In this document: piece by piece, positions 27,666 through 38,061 of the stretch
Position numbering within the stretch: the stretch's first letter is position 1
How the letters are laid out: each line of letters begins with the position of its first letter
NCBI RefSeq assembly: GCF_001499655.1
Contig: NZ_LN879502.1
Location: forward strand, 248,001 to 312,000
Source: Candidatus Protochlamydia naegleriophila
GTDB taxonomy: Bacteria > Chlamydiota > Chlamydiia > Chlamydiales > Parachlamydiaceae
DNA length: 64,000 nt
Direction: 5' to 3'
Position numbers and translations under genes: made by a program
The notes under the pieces: generated by a model
Databases searched by the model: none
The model's input: only the letters and a program-made list of their open reading frames with translations
What the model was told of the DNA's origin: nothing

Positions 27666-29048
27666 TTAGTCTTTCATAGAGAGCAAGAACTCGACGTTGC
27701 TACCAGTTTTCTTTAAACGGTTGATCAACAGGTTCATTGCGTCGCCCGGAGCTAAATCGGCAACGGCTTGACGAAGAAGATAAATCTTCTCTAGCTCGTT
27801 GGGATGATAGAGCAACTCTTCTTTACGCGTACCACTCTTGATCAAGTCGATAGCAGGATAAGTGCGACGATCAGCCAAGCGACGATCGAGCACGAGTTCC
27901 ATGTTACCAGTACCCTTGAATTCTTCGAAAATGACCTCATCCATACGCGAGCCGGTGTCAATCAAAGCTGTTGCGATGATGGTCAATGAGCCGCCTTGTT
28001 CGATATTGCGTGCTGCACCGAAGAAACGCTTAGGTTTATGCAAGGCGTTGGCATCGATACCACCAGTCAGGATTTTACCTGAATGTGGCTGAATCGTATT
28101 ATAGGCCCTGGCCAAGCGAGTGATAGAGTCTAAAAGAATAACAACGTCATTGCCATGCTCGACTAAGCGGCGTGCTTTTTCGATTGCCATTTCAGCGACT
28201 TGGACGTGTCTTTCTGGCGGTTCATCAAACGTTGAAGAGATGACTTCGCCTTTGACAATGCGTTGCATGTCGGTGACTTCTTCAGGACGCTCGTCGATGA
28301 GTAGAACGATTAAGACGATTTCAGGATTGTTGCATGCAATGGCATTGGCAATATTCTGCAGTAAAATCGTTTTTCCAGATCGGGGAGGTGCTACGATGAG
28401 GCCCCTTTGCCCTTTACCGACAGGCGCTGCCAAATCTAGAACACGGGTTGACAATTTTTCTTTGGTAGTCTCCATCACGATTCTTTCGTTAGGATAGAGA
28501 GGAGTTAAGTTTTCAAAGAGAATGCGTTCTTTGGCTTTTTCTGGTGGGCGGCCGTTAATTTTATCCACTTTGAGCAAGGCAAAATACTTTTCCTTGTCCT
28601 TTGGTGGACGAATGGTTCCGCATAGGGTATCGCCTTTTTTTAAGTCGAAACGGCGGATCTGAGCTGGTGAAACATAGATATCTTCGGCAGAAGGGAGGTA
28701 GTTGTAGTTGGGAGAGCGTAAGAAGCCAAAGCCGTCTGGTAGGATTTCAAGTACACCTTCTCCATAGAGCACTTCATTTGGATTTTCTGAGATCGCTTTA
28801 ACAATTTCAAACACCATCTGCGACTTGGTTAAAGAACCAAGATGCTTGAGTCCAATTTTTTTGCCATATTGGTTAAGCTGATCAATATTCATCCGTTGGA
28901 TGTCAGCAATTTTAGTGATGATCTCTGGTTGAGATCTCTCCTGACCAGCTGTTTGAGTCGCCTGTTCAGGATTTTGCTTATCACATGCATTATCCTCAAA
29001 TGTCATCGAGGTGTCTAAGGGTGTATTCTCTGTATTCTCTGGGTCCAT
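27666..29048 (-). CDS. rho: Transcription termination factor Rho
   Basis: A 460-residue Rho, the hexameric RNA helicase for factor-dependent termination. The start is the ATG at 29048 (MDPENTEN) with GGAG upstream; an in-frame TTG three codons earlier is too close to that site. The N-terminal RNA-binding domain carries [15 protein letters not shown], the ATPase core has [12 protein letters not shown] (Walker A) and [16 protein letters not shown], and the Q/R-loop regions look normal. An acidic, Thr/Gln-rich N-terminal extension of about 45 residues precedes the core. It is followed by the CT490-like gene and preceded by coaE-polA, as in Chlamydia. Confidence 0.97.
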   Translation of the reverse strand: MDPENTENTPLDTSMTFEDNACDKQNPEQATQTAGQERSQPEIITKIADIQRMNIDQLNQYGKKIGLKHLGSLTKSQMVFEIVKAISENPNEVLYGEGVLEILPDGFGFLRSPNYNYLPSAEDIYVSPAQIRRFDLKKGDTLCGTIRPPKDKEKYFALLKVDKINGRPPEKAKERILFENLTPLYPNERIVMETTKEKLSTRVLDLAAPVGKGQRGLIVAPPRSGKTILLQNIANAIACNNPEIVLIVLLIDERPEEVTDMQRIVKGEVISSTFDEPPERHVQVAEMAIEKARRLVEHGNDVVILLDSITRLARAYNTIQPHSGKILTGGIDANALHKPKRFFGAARNIEQGGSLTIIATALIDTGSRMDEVIFEEFKGTGNMELVLDRRLADRRTYPAIDLIKSGTRKEELLYHPNELEKIYLLRQAVADLAPGDAMNLLINRLKKTGSNVEFLLSMKD

Positions 29049-29163
29049 TAAAAGCAAGACTCCAATGTAAATAGGTTAATTGATTGATCCTACGACCCAT
29101 TGCAGGAAGAGGATATGGATAAACGATCGCAGATAGGCCTCCCTCTTAGAGAATTTTTTTAAG

Positions 29164-29187
29164 TTAAAAAATCTGCTAAGAAGATTT
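29164..29187 (-). terminator. Weak terminator after coaE
   Basis: On the minus strand, AAATCT and AGATTT pair around a seven-base loop and are followed by TTTT. The stem is short. It lies about 55 bases after the coaE stop codon. Confidence 0.35.
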
Positions 29188-29240
29188 CTGAAAACTCAAT
29201 TAGCCTGGTTTTGTTGGTAATTCAGTTTTGAGAGACATGC

Positions 29241-29846
29241 TTAGCCTTCTGTTAACTCTTGATATAACTCTCTTAGCGGCTGCTGAAGATCAGAAATCGC
29301 TCCATTGTTCATAATGACGTAATCGGCTCGAATGGCTTTTTCCATCGGGAGCATTTGCTCTGCCATCCTCTTGTCAAACTCTTTGCGATCGTAGTGAGTA
29401 GCCTTATTAAAGCGCTCAAAACAAGCATCTTCGTTGGCCACAACGGCGATGACCGCATCGAACCGCTTTTCTCCGTCACTTTCAAATAAAAGGGGAATTT
29501 CAGCTATGAAGAGAGGGAATTGATTTTTATCCTGTTGTTTTTGATATTGTTGTTCTATTTCGTCATATACAGCTGGATGAAGAATCTCTTCTAAACTCTT
29601 TAACAGCTGATTGTCTAGAAAGACCCGCTGGGCAACTCGAGATCGATCAATTTGTTGGTTAACAAGTATGCCTGTTCCCAATAATTTAACGACCCGTTGG
29701 CTAACGTTTGCATCAGAAGACAATAATTGATGAACGATTTCGTCAGCGCTTACGACGTAAGCCCCAAGTTCTTTTAAGATACGACAAACCGACGATTTGC
29801 CACACGAAAGACTGCCTGTAATGGCTACTTTTCTTAATTTTAACAT
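29241..29846 (-). CDS. coaE: Dephospho-CoA kinase
   Basis: A 201-residue P-loop kinase that phosphorylates dephospho-CoA in the last step of coenzyme A synthesis. The Walker A motif is GSLSCGKSSV (about 11-20), and VVSADEIVHQL and FIAEIPLLFES follow as in CoaE. The ATG at 29846 overlaps the polA stop codon (ATGTTAA); a TTG three codons earlier is possible. Translation is therefore coupled to polA. This is the CT492 position in the CT490-CT494 block. Confidence 0.95.
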   Translation of the reverse strand: MLKLRKVAITGSLSCGKSSVCRILKELGAYVVSADEIVHQLLSSDANVSQRVVKLLGTGILVNQQIDRSRVAQRVFLDNQLLKSLEEILHPAVYDEIEQQYQKQQDKNQFPLFIAEIPLLFESDGEKRFDAVIAVVANEDACFERFNKATHYDRKEFDKRMAEQMLPMEKAIRADYVIMNNGAISDLQQPLRELYQELTEG

Positions 29847-32512
29847 TCTTTCCAATTTTTGCCAATATGGATGTCGACGACTAAGGGGACTCTCAGCGGC
29901 ATCACGTTTTCCATGGTTGTGCGAACAAGCTGCGAAACAGAGTGCAATTCTTCATTCGGTACTTCAAAAATCAATTCATCATGAATCTGCAAAATCATGT
30001 AAGCTTTGTTGTGCTCCTGCATGAGCTGCTGATGGATCTGAAGCATGGCTGTCTTGATTAAATCAGCTTGTGTTCCCTGTATGGGCGTATTGACGGCAAA
30101 GCGATCTGCTGTTGCTCGAATCATGGCGTTTTGGCTCTTAATCTCTGGAAGGAGTCTCTCGCGGCCCATCATGGTCACAGCCTTGCCTGTTTGACGAGCC
30201 GATGCTTTGCAAAACTCCAGAAATTCTTTAACTTTACTATAGCGCTGAAAGTATAGCTGAATAAAGGTGGCGGCGGTTTTATTGTCAATCCCGAGCTCTT
30301 GAGCCAGGCCAAAAGCTTGCTGGCCGTAAATGATACCAAAATTGACTGCCTTAGCCTGATGACGCTGCTCCTTTGATACGTCTTGCAAAGGAACATTAAA
30401 TATGAGGGAGGCGGTAAAGGCATGAATGTCTTCATTCATGCTAAAGGCGTTGATCAAGGCCGGGTCTTCGCTTAAGTGGGCCAGCAAACGGAGTTCGATC
30501 TGGGAATAGTCGGCTGCAAGGTAGCTCCACCCCTCTTTCTGTGGGCGAAAGGCCTCTCTGATTTTACGTCCCACTTCGGTGCGAACGGGAATATTTTGCA
30601 AGTTGGGGTCTTGACAAGCTAGACGCCCAGTTGCTGCAACTGATTGATTGAAATTGCAGTGAATGCGTTGAGTTTTGAGATTGACTTCCTGTGGCAGTGT
30701 ATCAACATAAGTTGAGCGCAGCTTTTCCAATGTGCGGTACTCTAGCAATTTGCCGGCAATGGGATAATTATTTTTTAGGCTTTCCAGGACCTCTGCATTC
30801 GTTGAATGGCCGGTGGCTGTTTTCTTTGGAGGTTTGATACCTAGCTTGGTGAATAAAATCTGGCTGAGCTGCTTAGGAGAATTGAGATTGAAGGGCTCGC
30901 CTGCCATATCATAAATGACTTCTTCAAGAGTTCGAATCTCTGCTCCAATATCGTGTGACAAGTCTTTGAGATAGGCTGTGTCGACAAAGATTCCTTTCCT
31001 TTCCATATGTGCCAAGACCGGCAGTAGGGGGAGCTCGAGATCGAATAAAAGTGAAGAGAGGGAGCGCTCTTGCAGCTGAGAGCTTAAAGCCTCTTTGATT
31101 CGAATGGTATAGTCGACATCTTCACAGCAATAGTTGCAGACCTTGTCTAAGGGAACTTCTTTCATGCTGATCTGACTTTTACCTTTACCGATCAAGTCTT
31201 GGATGGGGATCTTGACTTTGTCAAAGAGGTCGAGGGATAAGTAGTCTAGGGAGTGCCGGCGGCTGTGGGAATTCAGTACATAAGAGGCTAAAATGGTATC
31301 GAAGCAAATATTGGCAACGCAGATATCGTAATTGGCTAACACATGATAGTCGTACTTAAAATTGTGCCCATAGAAGCCAATTGCAGGATTTTCTAATAAG
31401 GGCTTGAGCTTGCTTAAGACGGTTTCTTGAGTCAGCTGTCCATTTACAGGAATATACCAAGCCTTCTTGGGATCTACTCCAAGTCCAATGCCTACAAGTT
31501 CTGCTCTTAAAGGGGAGATATCGGTTGTTTCGGTATCTAAGCAGATCTCTTTTTGCTCTGACAAATAAGCAATGAGTTCATCGAGGCTTTGTTCATCGTT
31601 GATGAGCAGATAAGAGACCTCTTCTTCAACCGCGGTTAGATCGATTCCAGGCTCTGAAGGAATGTCCATTTCGCGGATCAAAGTGGTAAAATTCATTGTC
31701 CCATAAAAATCTTTTAAAGCCTGCCAAGAGGGTGTGGCGAGTTTGAAAAAGTCGGCTTCTTTGGGGAAATCGACTGCCGTATTGATGGTCACAAGTTTTT
31801 TGCTAAGCAAAACCTTTTCCCGCTCGGCAATCAAGGTATCCTGCTTTTTCTTGCCCGATACTTCGTGCGGGTGGTCGAGTAAATAATCTAGGGTGCCAAA
31901 TTTTTCTAGCAAATCAGCCGCTGTTTTAGGTCCAAATCCTGATAGTCCAGGAACGTTATCGGAGGCGTCACCCATGATGGCTAAAAAGTCGATCATCTGC
32001 TCCGGTTTGACACCGAATTGTTCTTTGACGTCTTCAGATGCCAGAATGAGATTCTCTTTGAAGGTATTTAAAATTAAAATGCGATCGGTTACAAGCTGGC
32101 ACATGTCTTTATCACTTGTGCAGAGATAAGTTGTGGCTTGCATATTGGCGGCCCACTGCGCCACACTGCCCATCGTATCATCGGCTTCCACGTTGGGAAC
32201 CATTAATTCTGGAATTCCCATGAGCTGGCAAAATTGCTGGGCCCACAAGATTTGATAAAGCAGATCTTTGGGCATCTCTTTACGATGTGCCTTGTAGTCC
32301 GCATATAATTCTGTTCTGGAACGGGCATTATTGGGGCCATCAAAAACGGCAACTAGATGCGAGGGATTAAAGTCTTTAATGAGCTTGAGAACGGAGCGAA
32401 TAAATCCGAATAAGGCATTGGTAGATTCTCCTTTGGCGTTCGTCATTTGACGAATGGCAAAATAAGAACGATAAATGTAGCCCGAAGCATCTAGAATATA
32501 AAGTTTGTCCAT
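29840..32512 (-). CDS. polA: DNA polymerase I
   Basis: An 890-residue DNA polymerase I for repair and primer removal. The N-terminal 5'-3' exonuclease (YILDASGYIYRSYF, DDTMGSVA, GPKTAADLL) covers about 1-290. The 3'-5' exonuclease domain follows with EICLDTETT (about 348-356), so proofreading residues appear to be kept. The polymerase domain has DYSQIELRLLAHLS, the O-helix segment around QAKAVNFGIIYGQ, and LQIHDELIFEVP near the C-terminus. It is the first gene before coaE, overlapping it by seven bases. Confidence 0.98.
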   Translation of the reverse strand: MDKLYILDASGYIYRSYFAIRQMTNAKGESTNALFGFIRSVLKLIKDFNPSHLVAVFDGPNNARSRTELYADYKAHRKEMPKDLLYQILWAQQFCQLMGIPELMVPNVEADDTMGSVAQWAANMQATTYLCTSDKDMCQLVTDRILILNTFKENLILASEDVKEQFGVKPEQMIDFLAIMGDASDNVPGLSGFGPKTAADLLEKFGTLDYLLDHPHEVSGKKKQDTLIAEREKVLLSKKLVTINTAVDFPKEADFFKLATPSWQALKDFYGTMNFTTLIREMDIPSEPGIDLTAVEEEVSYLLINDEQSLDELIAYLSEQKEICLDTETTDISPLRAELVGIGLGVDPKKAWYIPVNGQLTQETVLSKLKPLLENPAIGFYGHNFKYDYHVLANYDICVANICFDTILASYVLNSHSRRHSLDYLSLDLFDKVKIPIQDLIGKGKSQISMKEVPLDKVCNYCCEDVDYTIRIKEALSSQLQERSLSSLLFDLELPLLPVLAHMERKGIFVDTAYLKDLSHDIGAEIRTLEEVIYDMAGEPFNLNSPKQLSQILFTKLGIKPPKKTATGHSTNAEVLESLKNNYPIAGKLLEYRTLEKLRSTYVDTLPQEVNLKTQRIHCNFNQSVAATGRLACQDPNLQNIPVRTEVGRKIREAFRPQKEGWSYLAADYSQIELRLLAHLSEDPALINAFSMNEDIHAFTASLIFNVPLQDVSKEQRHQAKAVNFGIIYGQQAFGLAQELGIDNKTAATFIQLYFQRYSKVKEFLEFCKASARQTGKAVTMMGRERLLPEIKSQNAMIRATADRFAVNTPIQGTQADLIKTAMLQIHQQLMQEHNKAYMILQIHDELIFEVPNEELHSVSQLVRTTMENVMPLRVPLVVDIHIGKNWKEC

Positions 32513-32709
32513 GAAGAGTCACAAGATTAAATAAAAGAAAGGAAATGTAAGAGGGTTGATTTATATTACAAAAATCTCGAAACGCCCTCTAAGCTGAACG
32601 AAATGTCCGTGTTTCTTTAGATTATAACTTATTGAGCAAATTTTTAAATAGTGCAATTTATGTTTTGGTGATCTGAAAAGAGAATAGGGTTAAAATTGCT
32701 TAATAAATG

Positions 32710-33393
32710 TCACTGCAGGCGGGTGATTTCAAGGTAGGCTGTTACAGCGCCTGAGCTGGGAGGTGCTGACAAGTCGGTTCCTTCTGGAGATCCGCTGCGT
32801 ATTCTAAATGTGGCATTGTCAGGTGCTGATGCAATAAATGATCCGGAGATCATGGATTGTGAATTCGTGCCATCAATTATGATGGCAGCTCCTTGAGGGA
32901 AGGCTCCATTGATGGCAACACCTATTTCACTTAGGTTGGTTGCAGCTGCACCGTAGCTGATTTTAAACGTGCCACCCGTCAGAACCGTTAAATCGCCACT
33001 TAGAGGATTAAAATCATAGTCTGAAGTTATTTCGGGAGTTGTACCTCCAATCAATAAAGATTCACCAACAGGGACATTTCCTGTGAGAATCGTGAAAATA
33101 TAGGCAAATGATGAAAGCGAGACTGGACCTGTGGCTCCTGTTGCGCCAGTTGCTCCTATGGCTCCTTGTGGGCCTTGAAGTCCAGCAGCTCCCGGAATCC
33201 CTTGCGGCCCTTGTGGTCCGATTGCTCCTGTGGGTCCGGTAGGGCCTGTTCGAGACAGATGATATTTATGACTTAACTGATTAACTAGCCATTCGGCCAG
33301 AAGTCTTTGATGTTTATTAGAAGAGCCGCTTTCACTCGCTTCTAGAAAAGGTGCGCAAGTTAATAGGAAAAAGCAAAGGGAACAGAACTTCAT
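32710..33393 (-). CDS. Secreted collagen-like protein
   Basis: A 227-residue protein with a signal peptide (about 1-20), a short helical stretch, 14 uninterrupted Gly-X-Y triplets (residues 50-91; G-P-T, G-P-Q, G-A-T and similar) and a C-terminal beta-rich domain of about 135 residues. The layout resembles BclA-type bacterial collagen-like proteins, where a trimeric C-terminal domain of TNF/C1q-like fold sets the triple helix. The C-terminal part here ([26 protein letters not shown]) fits such a fold by pattern. It probably forms a surface or secreted trimer; function and anchoring are unknown. It is flanked by polA and sppA but appears separately transcribed. Confidence 0.75.
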   Translation of the reverse strand: MKFCSLCFFLLTCAPFLEASESGSSNKHQRLLAEWLVNQLSHKYHLSRTGPTGPTGAIGPQGPQGIPGAAGLQGPQGAIGATGATGATGPVSLSSFAYIFTILTGNVPVGESLLIGGTTPEITSDYDFNPLSGDLTVLTGGTFKISYGAAATNLSEIGVAINGAFPQGAAIIIDGTNSQSMISGSFIASAPDNATFRIRSGSPEGTDLSAPPSSGAVTAYLEITRLQ

Positions 33394-33578
33394 AATCCAC
33401 TTAATCTTATTTTTCAGCCTAAATTAACTTATCTATATTTTTTTGCAAATTTTTTTTGATCAGGGAGTAAAAAGAGCAGGCAGATTTGTGTTTGATAGCA
33501 GCGATTGACAGGTTTATCGTGGCAGGCGCTATAATGTTGCAGAAGCAGACAGGCTCTAAATCCTGTCTGCGACTCGTT

Positions 33579-34619
33579 TTATTGAGGGTAATAGAGGTAG
33601 AGATAGCGATTTTGCAAGAGAAGATCGACCGCTGGAGAGACTGACATCTCATGTTTGATTGTCCCTGTCATTAACGAGGCTTGGCTAGAAAATAGATTTT
33701 TCCACCATCCTTTGTTTTCTAAGCGGATAACCTGGTAGTAATCGCCTTCGATTCCAACCGTTTTTAGAAGCTCTTTTAAGGTAGCACTGATGGACGATCC
33801 GCTGACATCGATGAATCCTCTTTCGAGGGCTTCATTGGCAGGGAAGATGTGGGCACCATAGTCTTTGATGAGCTTTTCTTTAGAGATATCGGGGCGGTTA
33901 GAGGTGACTAGATTAACAAAGTGGCTGTAGTAGTAGTCTACGATTTGTTTATAATTGTCCTCTTCACCTGGTTTCCAAGGGCGAAGCGGATTCATTGCAT
34001 CTTTGTCTTTACCGGCCGAGATTGTTAGCGCTTCTACCCCAATTTTATCGAGTAGTTTAGTGACATTCATGAAGGTCGGAGCTATGACGCCAACGCTTCC
34101 GATCAAGCTAATTTCGCTTGCGAAAATTTTATCGGCTGCAAGTGCAATGTACATACCACCCGATGCGCACAAACCGTCGACATAAGCATAAACGGGAACT
34201 TGATATTTCTTTTTGTAATCGATGACGGCATTGTAGATTCCATCTGCGTCGGTGACTGTTCCGCCTGGCGTATTAATATAGAGTAGCAAGCCTTTCACGC
34301 GATTGTTTTTATAGTCTCCTTCTCGCGATTCCACTAGCTGTTGTTTAACGGTGTGAGCGCTTAGCTCTTCTGTCCCTATAATACCATCGATGTTGATTTG
34401 AAGAATGACCGGAGCTTCGCTTGAGAGCACCTCACGTTTGCCATTGGCATTAGGCAAAATTTCCTCAGTATGGACTGTTGTTAGTTGATTGTCTTTTGTT
34501 CCAGAAGATAAGACGCCGAGCAAAATGGCGGTTGCCAAAATGCCAAAGCAAATGCCAATGACAGCACAAAAAGCCACGAAGAGGGCTCTTAGTGCAGAAT
34601 AAAAAATAGATTCTCGCAT
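33579..34619 (-). CDS. sppA: Signal peptide peptidase SppA/SohB-like (S49)
   Basis: A 346-residue membrane-anchored serine protease. One transmembrane helix (about 10-37) is followed by the S49 domain with NTPGGTVTDADGIYNAV, the catalytic Ser at S153 (CASGGMY) and the catalytic Lys at K204 or K206 (AGKDKDAMNP). It digests cleaved signal peptides or misfolded membrane proteins. In C. trachomatis sohB (CT494) follows polA; here the collagen-like gene is inserted between them. Confidence 0.92.
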   Translation of the reverse strand: MRESIFYSALRALFVAFCAVIGICFGILATAILLGVLSSGTKDNQLTTVHTEEILPNANGKREVLSSEAPVILQINIDGIIGTEELSAHTVKQQLVESREGDYKNNRVKGLLLYINTPGGTVTDADGIYNAVIDYKKKYQVPVYAYVDGLCASGGMYIALAADKIFASEISLIGSVGVIAPTFMNVTKLLDKIGVEALTISAGKDKDAMNPLRPWKPGEEDNYKQIVDYYYSHFVNLVTSNRPDISKEKLIKDYGAHIFPANEALERGFIDVSGSSISATLKELLKTVGIEGDYYQVIRLENKGWWKNLFSSQASLMTGTIKHEMSVSPAVDLLLQNRYLYLYYPQ

Positions 34620-34920
34620 AACTCTTAACCTTTAAAAATTTGTAACTCTTTCATTTCCAATGTTTTTACGCTTTGGATGCCGAAGAAACGTTGAAAGTTG
34701 CCGTTTTTGTGGCCACCGAATCGCGTGCGTAAGGTGAGCTTATAATACAAAAAGGAGTTAATACCAAGTCGAGATATAGTCTGGTAAATGCGTGCTATTT
34801 CTTCTTTTATGAGTGGAGTCCGTGAATGGGGAAGCTGAATCGATGCGCATAAAATGGCTGCATTTAATCTATCAAGAGATTAAAATTTAGCTCATTATAT
34901 CTTTTACTTGTGTGTAGGTT
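34620..34920. other. Divergent intergenic region
   Basis: About 300 bases between sppA (minus) and the S9 peptidase gene (plus). It should contain both promoters. A TATAAT lies at 34741-34746 without a good -35 box. I see no gene. Confidence 0.4.
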
Positions 34921-36900
34921 ATGGCTGTTTGGAAATGTTTATTTTTAATGTGTTTAATGGGGTATTCTAGCATGGCTTCTTCTTCTCTTTGCACTCCACA
35001 AATCCTTTCCTCTGTAGAGAAAAAAGAGACGAGAACGACTTTGATTCCAAGGCAACTGTTATTTGGAAATCCTGAAAAAGCAAATCCGCGCCTCTCCCCT
35101 GATGGGAAACACTTGGCTTATTTGGCTCCCGATGCGCAAAATGTTTTGAATGTATGGTTAAGAGATTCAAACGGTGACAAAGACAAGCAAATCACTTCTG
35201 ACAAAAAAAGAGGCATTCGCAGCTTCTTGTGGCAGTTGGATGGGGCTCATATTCTCTACATCCAAGATAAAGATGGAGATGAAAATTGGCATTTGTATCA
35301 AACCAATATCCAAACTGGAGCAACAAAGGACCTCACTCCTTATGAAGGAGTAAAGGCAGATATTGTTGACTATGATGTTCATTTTCCGAATGAAATGCTC
35401 ATTCAAATGAATTTACGCGATCCAAGCTTGTTTGATATCTACCGTCTCAACCTCCAGACAGGTCAAGTTCAATTAGATACAGAGAATTTAGGGGGCGTTT
35501 TCCATTGGGTCGCCGATCACAACATGCACATTCGTTTGGCACAGTCGTATACAGAGAATGGTTCGATGCTGATCCGGGTGAGAGAGAATAAAGAGGCTCC
35601 TTGGAAAGAATTGCTGACATTGGATCCGAGTGAAGTCGGAGGGGCTGTTGATGGCTTTGCTCCCGATAATCAGTCATTTTATTTAGTCTCAAGTTTAGGG
35701 GGCGACACGGCTCGCTTGCTGCACGTCAATGCTACAACGGGTGAGCAGCGGCTCATTATCGAAGATGGACAATATGATTTGGCGGATGTGATGACTCATC
35801 CAACCAAGTATACGTTAGAAGCGGTCGGATTCGACAAGGAGCGCTATGAGTGGTTGGTATTGGATCCGCAGTTGAAGGGGGACTTTGAGTTTTTATCGCA
35901 AACCTTGAAAGGATCTTTTAGATTAACGAGCCGCGATTTAGCCAATCAAAAATGGGTCGTCGCGTCTTTATCAGATGTGCGCTCTACTCAGTTCTATACT
36001 TACAACCGCGATCAAAAAAAATTAGAGTTTTTATTCAGCACGCAGCCGGTTCTTGATAGCTATACGCTTAGCCCGATGACACCTATTTCTTTTGATGCGC
36101 GAGATGGGATGAAATTATATGGTTACTTAACACTGCCATCAGACCGCCCAGCGAAGCTTTTACCAACCATTTTGCTCGTGCATGGTGGACCTTGGGCAAG
36201 GGATTCGTGGGGACTCAATTCAACAGTACAATGGTTGGCGAATCGCGGTTATGCTATTTTGCAAATTAACTTTAGAGGTTCCACCGGTTATGGAAAGCGC
36301 TATCTAAACGCTGGTGATCGTGAATGGGCCGATAAAATGCACGCAGATTTGCTCGACGGCAAGCAATGGATGATTAATCATGGTTATGCCGATCCTCAAA
36401 AAGTCGCCATTTATGGGGGAAGTTATGGCGGTTACGCTACTTTGGTGGGCCTTACCTTTACTCCTGATGAGTTTTGCTGCGGTGTCGACATCGTGGGTCC
36501 CTCTAACTTAATCACCCTTTTGCAAACCTTGCCTCCTTACTGGATTCCTTTGAAGTCTCAGATCAATCGTAGGCTGGGGAGCTTGGAAACAGATATGGCT
36601 CAATTAAGGGAGCGCTCTCCTCTTTTTAAAGCCAGCCAAATTAAAAAACCCCTGCTGATTGCACAGGGAGCCAACGATCCGCGCGTGAAACAAGCAGAAA
36701 GCGATCAGATTGTACAAGCTATGCGGCACAATAACCTCCCAGTCGAGTACTTACTCTTTGCCGATGAAGGGCATGGTTTTGCAAGGCCTGAAAATCGCTT
36801 AAAATTTGCTGCTGCGGCTGAGGCTTTTTTAACCACTTATTTGGGTGGACGCCACGAGCCAGCTTCGAGCACAGAAAATTGGGAGGCTCTTAAGCGTTAA
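34921..36900 (+). CDS. Prolyl oligopeptidase-family serine peptidase (S9)
   Basis: A 659-residue enzyme. The N-terminus (about 1-22) is a weak signal peptide. Residues about 45-380 look like a TolB/DPP-type beta-propeller (ANPRLSPDGKHLAYLAPD, then SFLWQLDGAHILYIQDKDGD). The C-terminal alpha/beta-hydrolase has LLVHGGPWARD, the nucleophile S501 in GGSYGGYA, D586 (ANDPRV) and H618 (EGHGF). It cleaves short peptides, possibly after proline, in the periplasm if the signal is real. The cysJ-like gene starts two bases after its stop codon. Confidence 0.9.
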   Translation: MAVWKCLFLMCLMGYSSMASSSLCTPQILSSVEKKETRTTLIPRQLLFGNPEKANPRLSPDGKHLAYLAPDAQNVLNVWLRDSNGDKDKQITSDKKRGIRSFLWQLDGAHILYIQDKDGDENWHLYQTNIQTGATKDLTPYEGVKADIVDYDVHFPNEMLIQMNLRDPSLFDIYRLNLQTGQVQLDTENLGGVFHWVADHNMHIRLAQSYTENGSMLIRVRENKEAPWKELLTLDPSEVGGAVDGFAPDNQSFYLVSSLGGDTARLLHVNATTGEQRLIIEDGQYDLADVMTHPTKYTLEAVGFDKERYEWLVLDPQLKGDFEFLSQTLKGSFRLTSRDLANQKWVVASLSDVRSTQFYTYNRDQKKLEFLFSTQPVLDSYTLSPMTPISFDARDGMKLYGYLTLPSDRPAKLLPTILLVHGGPWARDSWGLNSTVQWLANRGYAILQINFRGSTGYGKRYLNAGDREWADKMHADLLDGKQWMINHGYADPQKVAIYGGSYGGYATLVGLTFTPDEFCCGVDIVGPSNLITLLQTLPPYWIPLKSQINRRLGSLETDMAQLRERSPLFKASQIKKPLLIAQGANDPRVKQAESDQIVQAMRHNNLPVEYLLFADEGHGFARPENRLKFAAAAEAFLTTYLGGRHEPASSTENWEALKR

Positions 36901-36901
36901 T

Positions 36902-38056
36902 ATGATGACAGTTGCATACAATAAGCAAAATCCCTTTTTGGCTTCGATTAAAGAGCGTTATGTGTTGTCCAAGCCAGGATCTAAAAAAAATACCCAACAC
37001 CTGGTCTTGAATCTCAGAGGCTCCGGACTGACTTATGAGGTAGGGGACAGTATTGGCGTATTTCCGCGTCATGCTACCGATCTTATAAACAAAACACTCC
37101 AAGCTGCAAAGGCGACGGGGCAAGAGCATATTCAGTTGAAGCAAACTGGAGAGCTCATCTCTTTTGTTGGCTTTCTTTCGACCAAAGGAAATATCACAGA
37201 TGTTAGCCAAAAATTATTAAAAGAGGTTTTGGCAAGACAGACGAATGCAGACAAAAAGCATGAATTAGAGCAGCTTTTGGAAGAGGGGAATCGAGAGGCT
37301 TTGAAGGCGTATCTTGCCTGCCATGAAGTCTGGGATTTTTTATTGGCACATGTAGAAGTGAATTTCACCCCTCAAGAATTGGCCGACTTACTCATGCCTC
37401 TTTTGCCCCGTTTCTATTCCATTTCCTCTTCACAAAGATATGTGGGCGAAGAGGTGCATTTGACGATCGCGCCTTTAGAGTATGAATCTAACGGCCATAA
37501 AAGAAGGGGTGTTTGCACTCACTACTTATGTGAGTTGGTTGAATTGGGTGATCCAACCGTTCCCGTTTTTATTCAGCCCTCACACGGCTTCAAGCTTCCA
37601 GACGATTTGCAAGCTCCCATGCTGATGATCGGGCCTGGTACTGGAATTGCTCCTTTTCGCGCCTTTTTGCAAGAGCGTCTTTTGCACCGTCGTGCCAAAG
37701 GCAGGCATTGGCTGTTTTTTGGAGAGTGGAACCGGGCCTATGATTTCTTTTACGAAGAGGATTGGCGTACATTTGAGCAGTATGGCCATTTGCGCTTGGA
37801 CGCAGCCTTCTCAAGAGATCAGGCTGAAAAGGTTTATGTTCAGCATAAGATCTTCGAGCATGGAGAAGAGTTCTTTAGATGGCTGGAAGAGGGGGCCTAT
37901 TTGTACGTTTGCGGAGATGCGCAGCGCATGGCCAAAGATGTTGAGGCTGCGATTCAAGCAGTCATTCAAGAATATGGGAAAATAGACGCGCAGGCGGCTA
38001 GAGACTATATTAAATGCTTGCGTCAGCAAAAGCGGTACTTGCGTGATGTCTATTAG
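36902..38056 (+). CDS. cysJ: CysJ-like FAD/NADPH oxidoreductase without a flavodoxin domain
   Basis: A 384-residue flavoprotein homologous to the C-terminal half of sulfite reductase CysJ and cytochrome P450 reductase. Visible motifs are RFYSISSS (FAD binding), GVCTHYL, IGPGTGIAPFRAFLQER (NADPH binding), LFFGEWN and YVCGDAQRMAKDVEAA. The N-terminal FMN/flavodoxin domain is missing, as in the chlamydial CT435 protein. The coding frame is open upstream inside the S9 gene; the tandem ATG codons at 36902 and 36905 are chosen, with GGAGG rather far upstream. It probably passes electrons from NADPH to an unknown acceptor. Confidence 0.85.
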   Translation: MMTVAYNKQNPFLASIKERYVLSKPGSKKNTQHLVLNLRGSGLTYEVGDSIGVFPRHATDLINKTLQAAKATGQEHIQLKQTGELISFVGFLSTKGNITDVSQKLLKEVLARQTNADKKHELEQLLEEGNREALKAYLACHEVWDFLLAHVEVNFTPQELADLLMPLLPRFYSISSSQRYVGEEVHLTIAPLEYESNGHKRRGVCTHYLCELVELGDPTVPVFIQPSHGFKLPDDLQAPMLMIGPGTGIAPFRAFLQERLLHRRAKGRHWLFFGEWNRAYDFFYEEDWRTFEQYGHLRLDAAFSRDQAEKVYVQHKIFEHGEEFFRWLEEGAYLYVCGDAQRMAKDVEAAIQAVIQEYGKIDAQAARDYIKCLRQQKRYLRDVY

Positions 38057-38061
38057 AGGGC

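Noticed and set aside
36845-36901. Earlier GTG start for the cysJ-like gene
   Set aside because: It would lie within the S9 peptidase gene; the tandem ATG codons after its stop match the family start.
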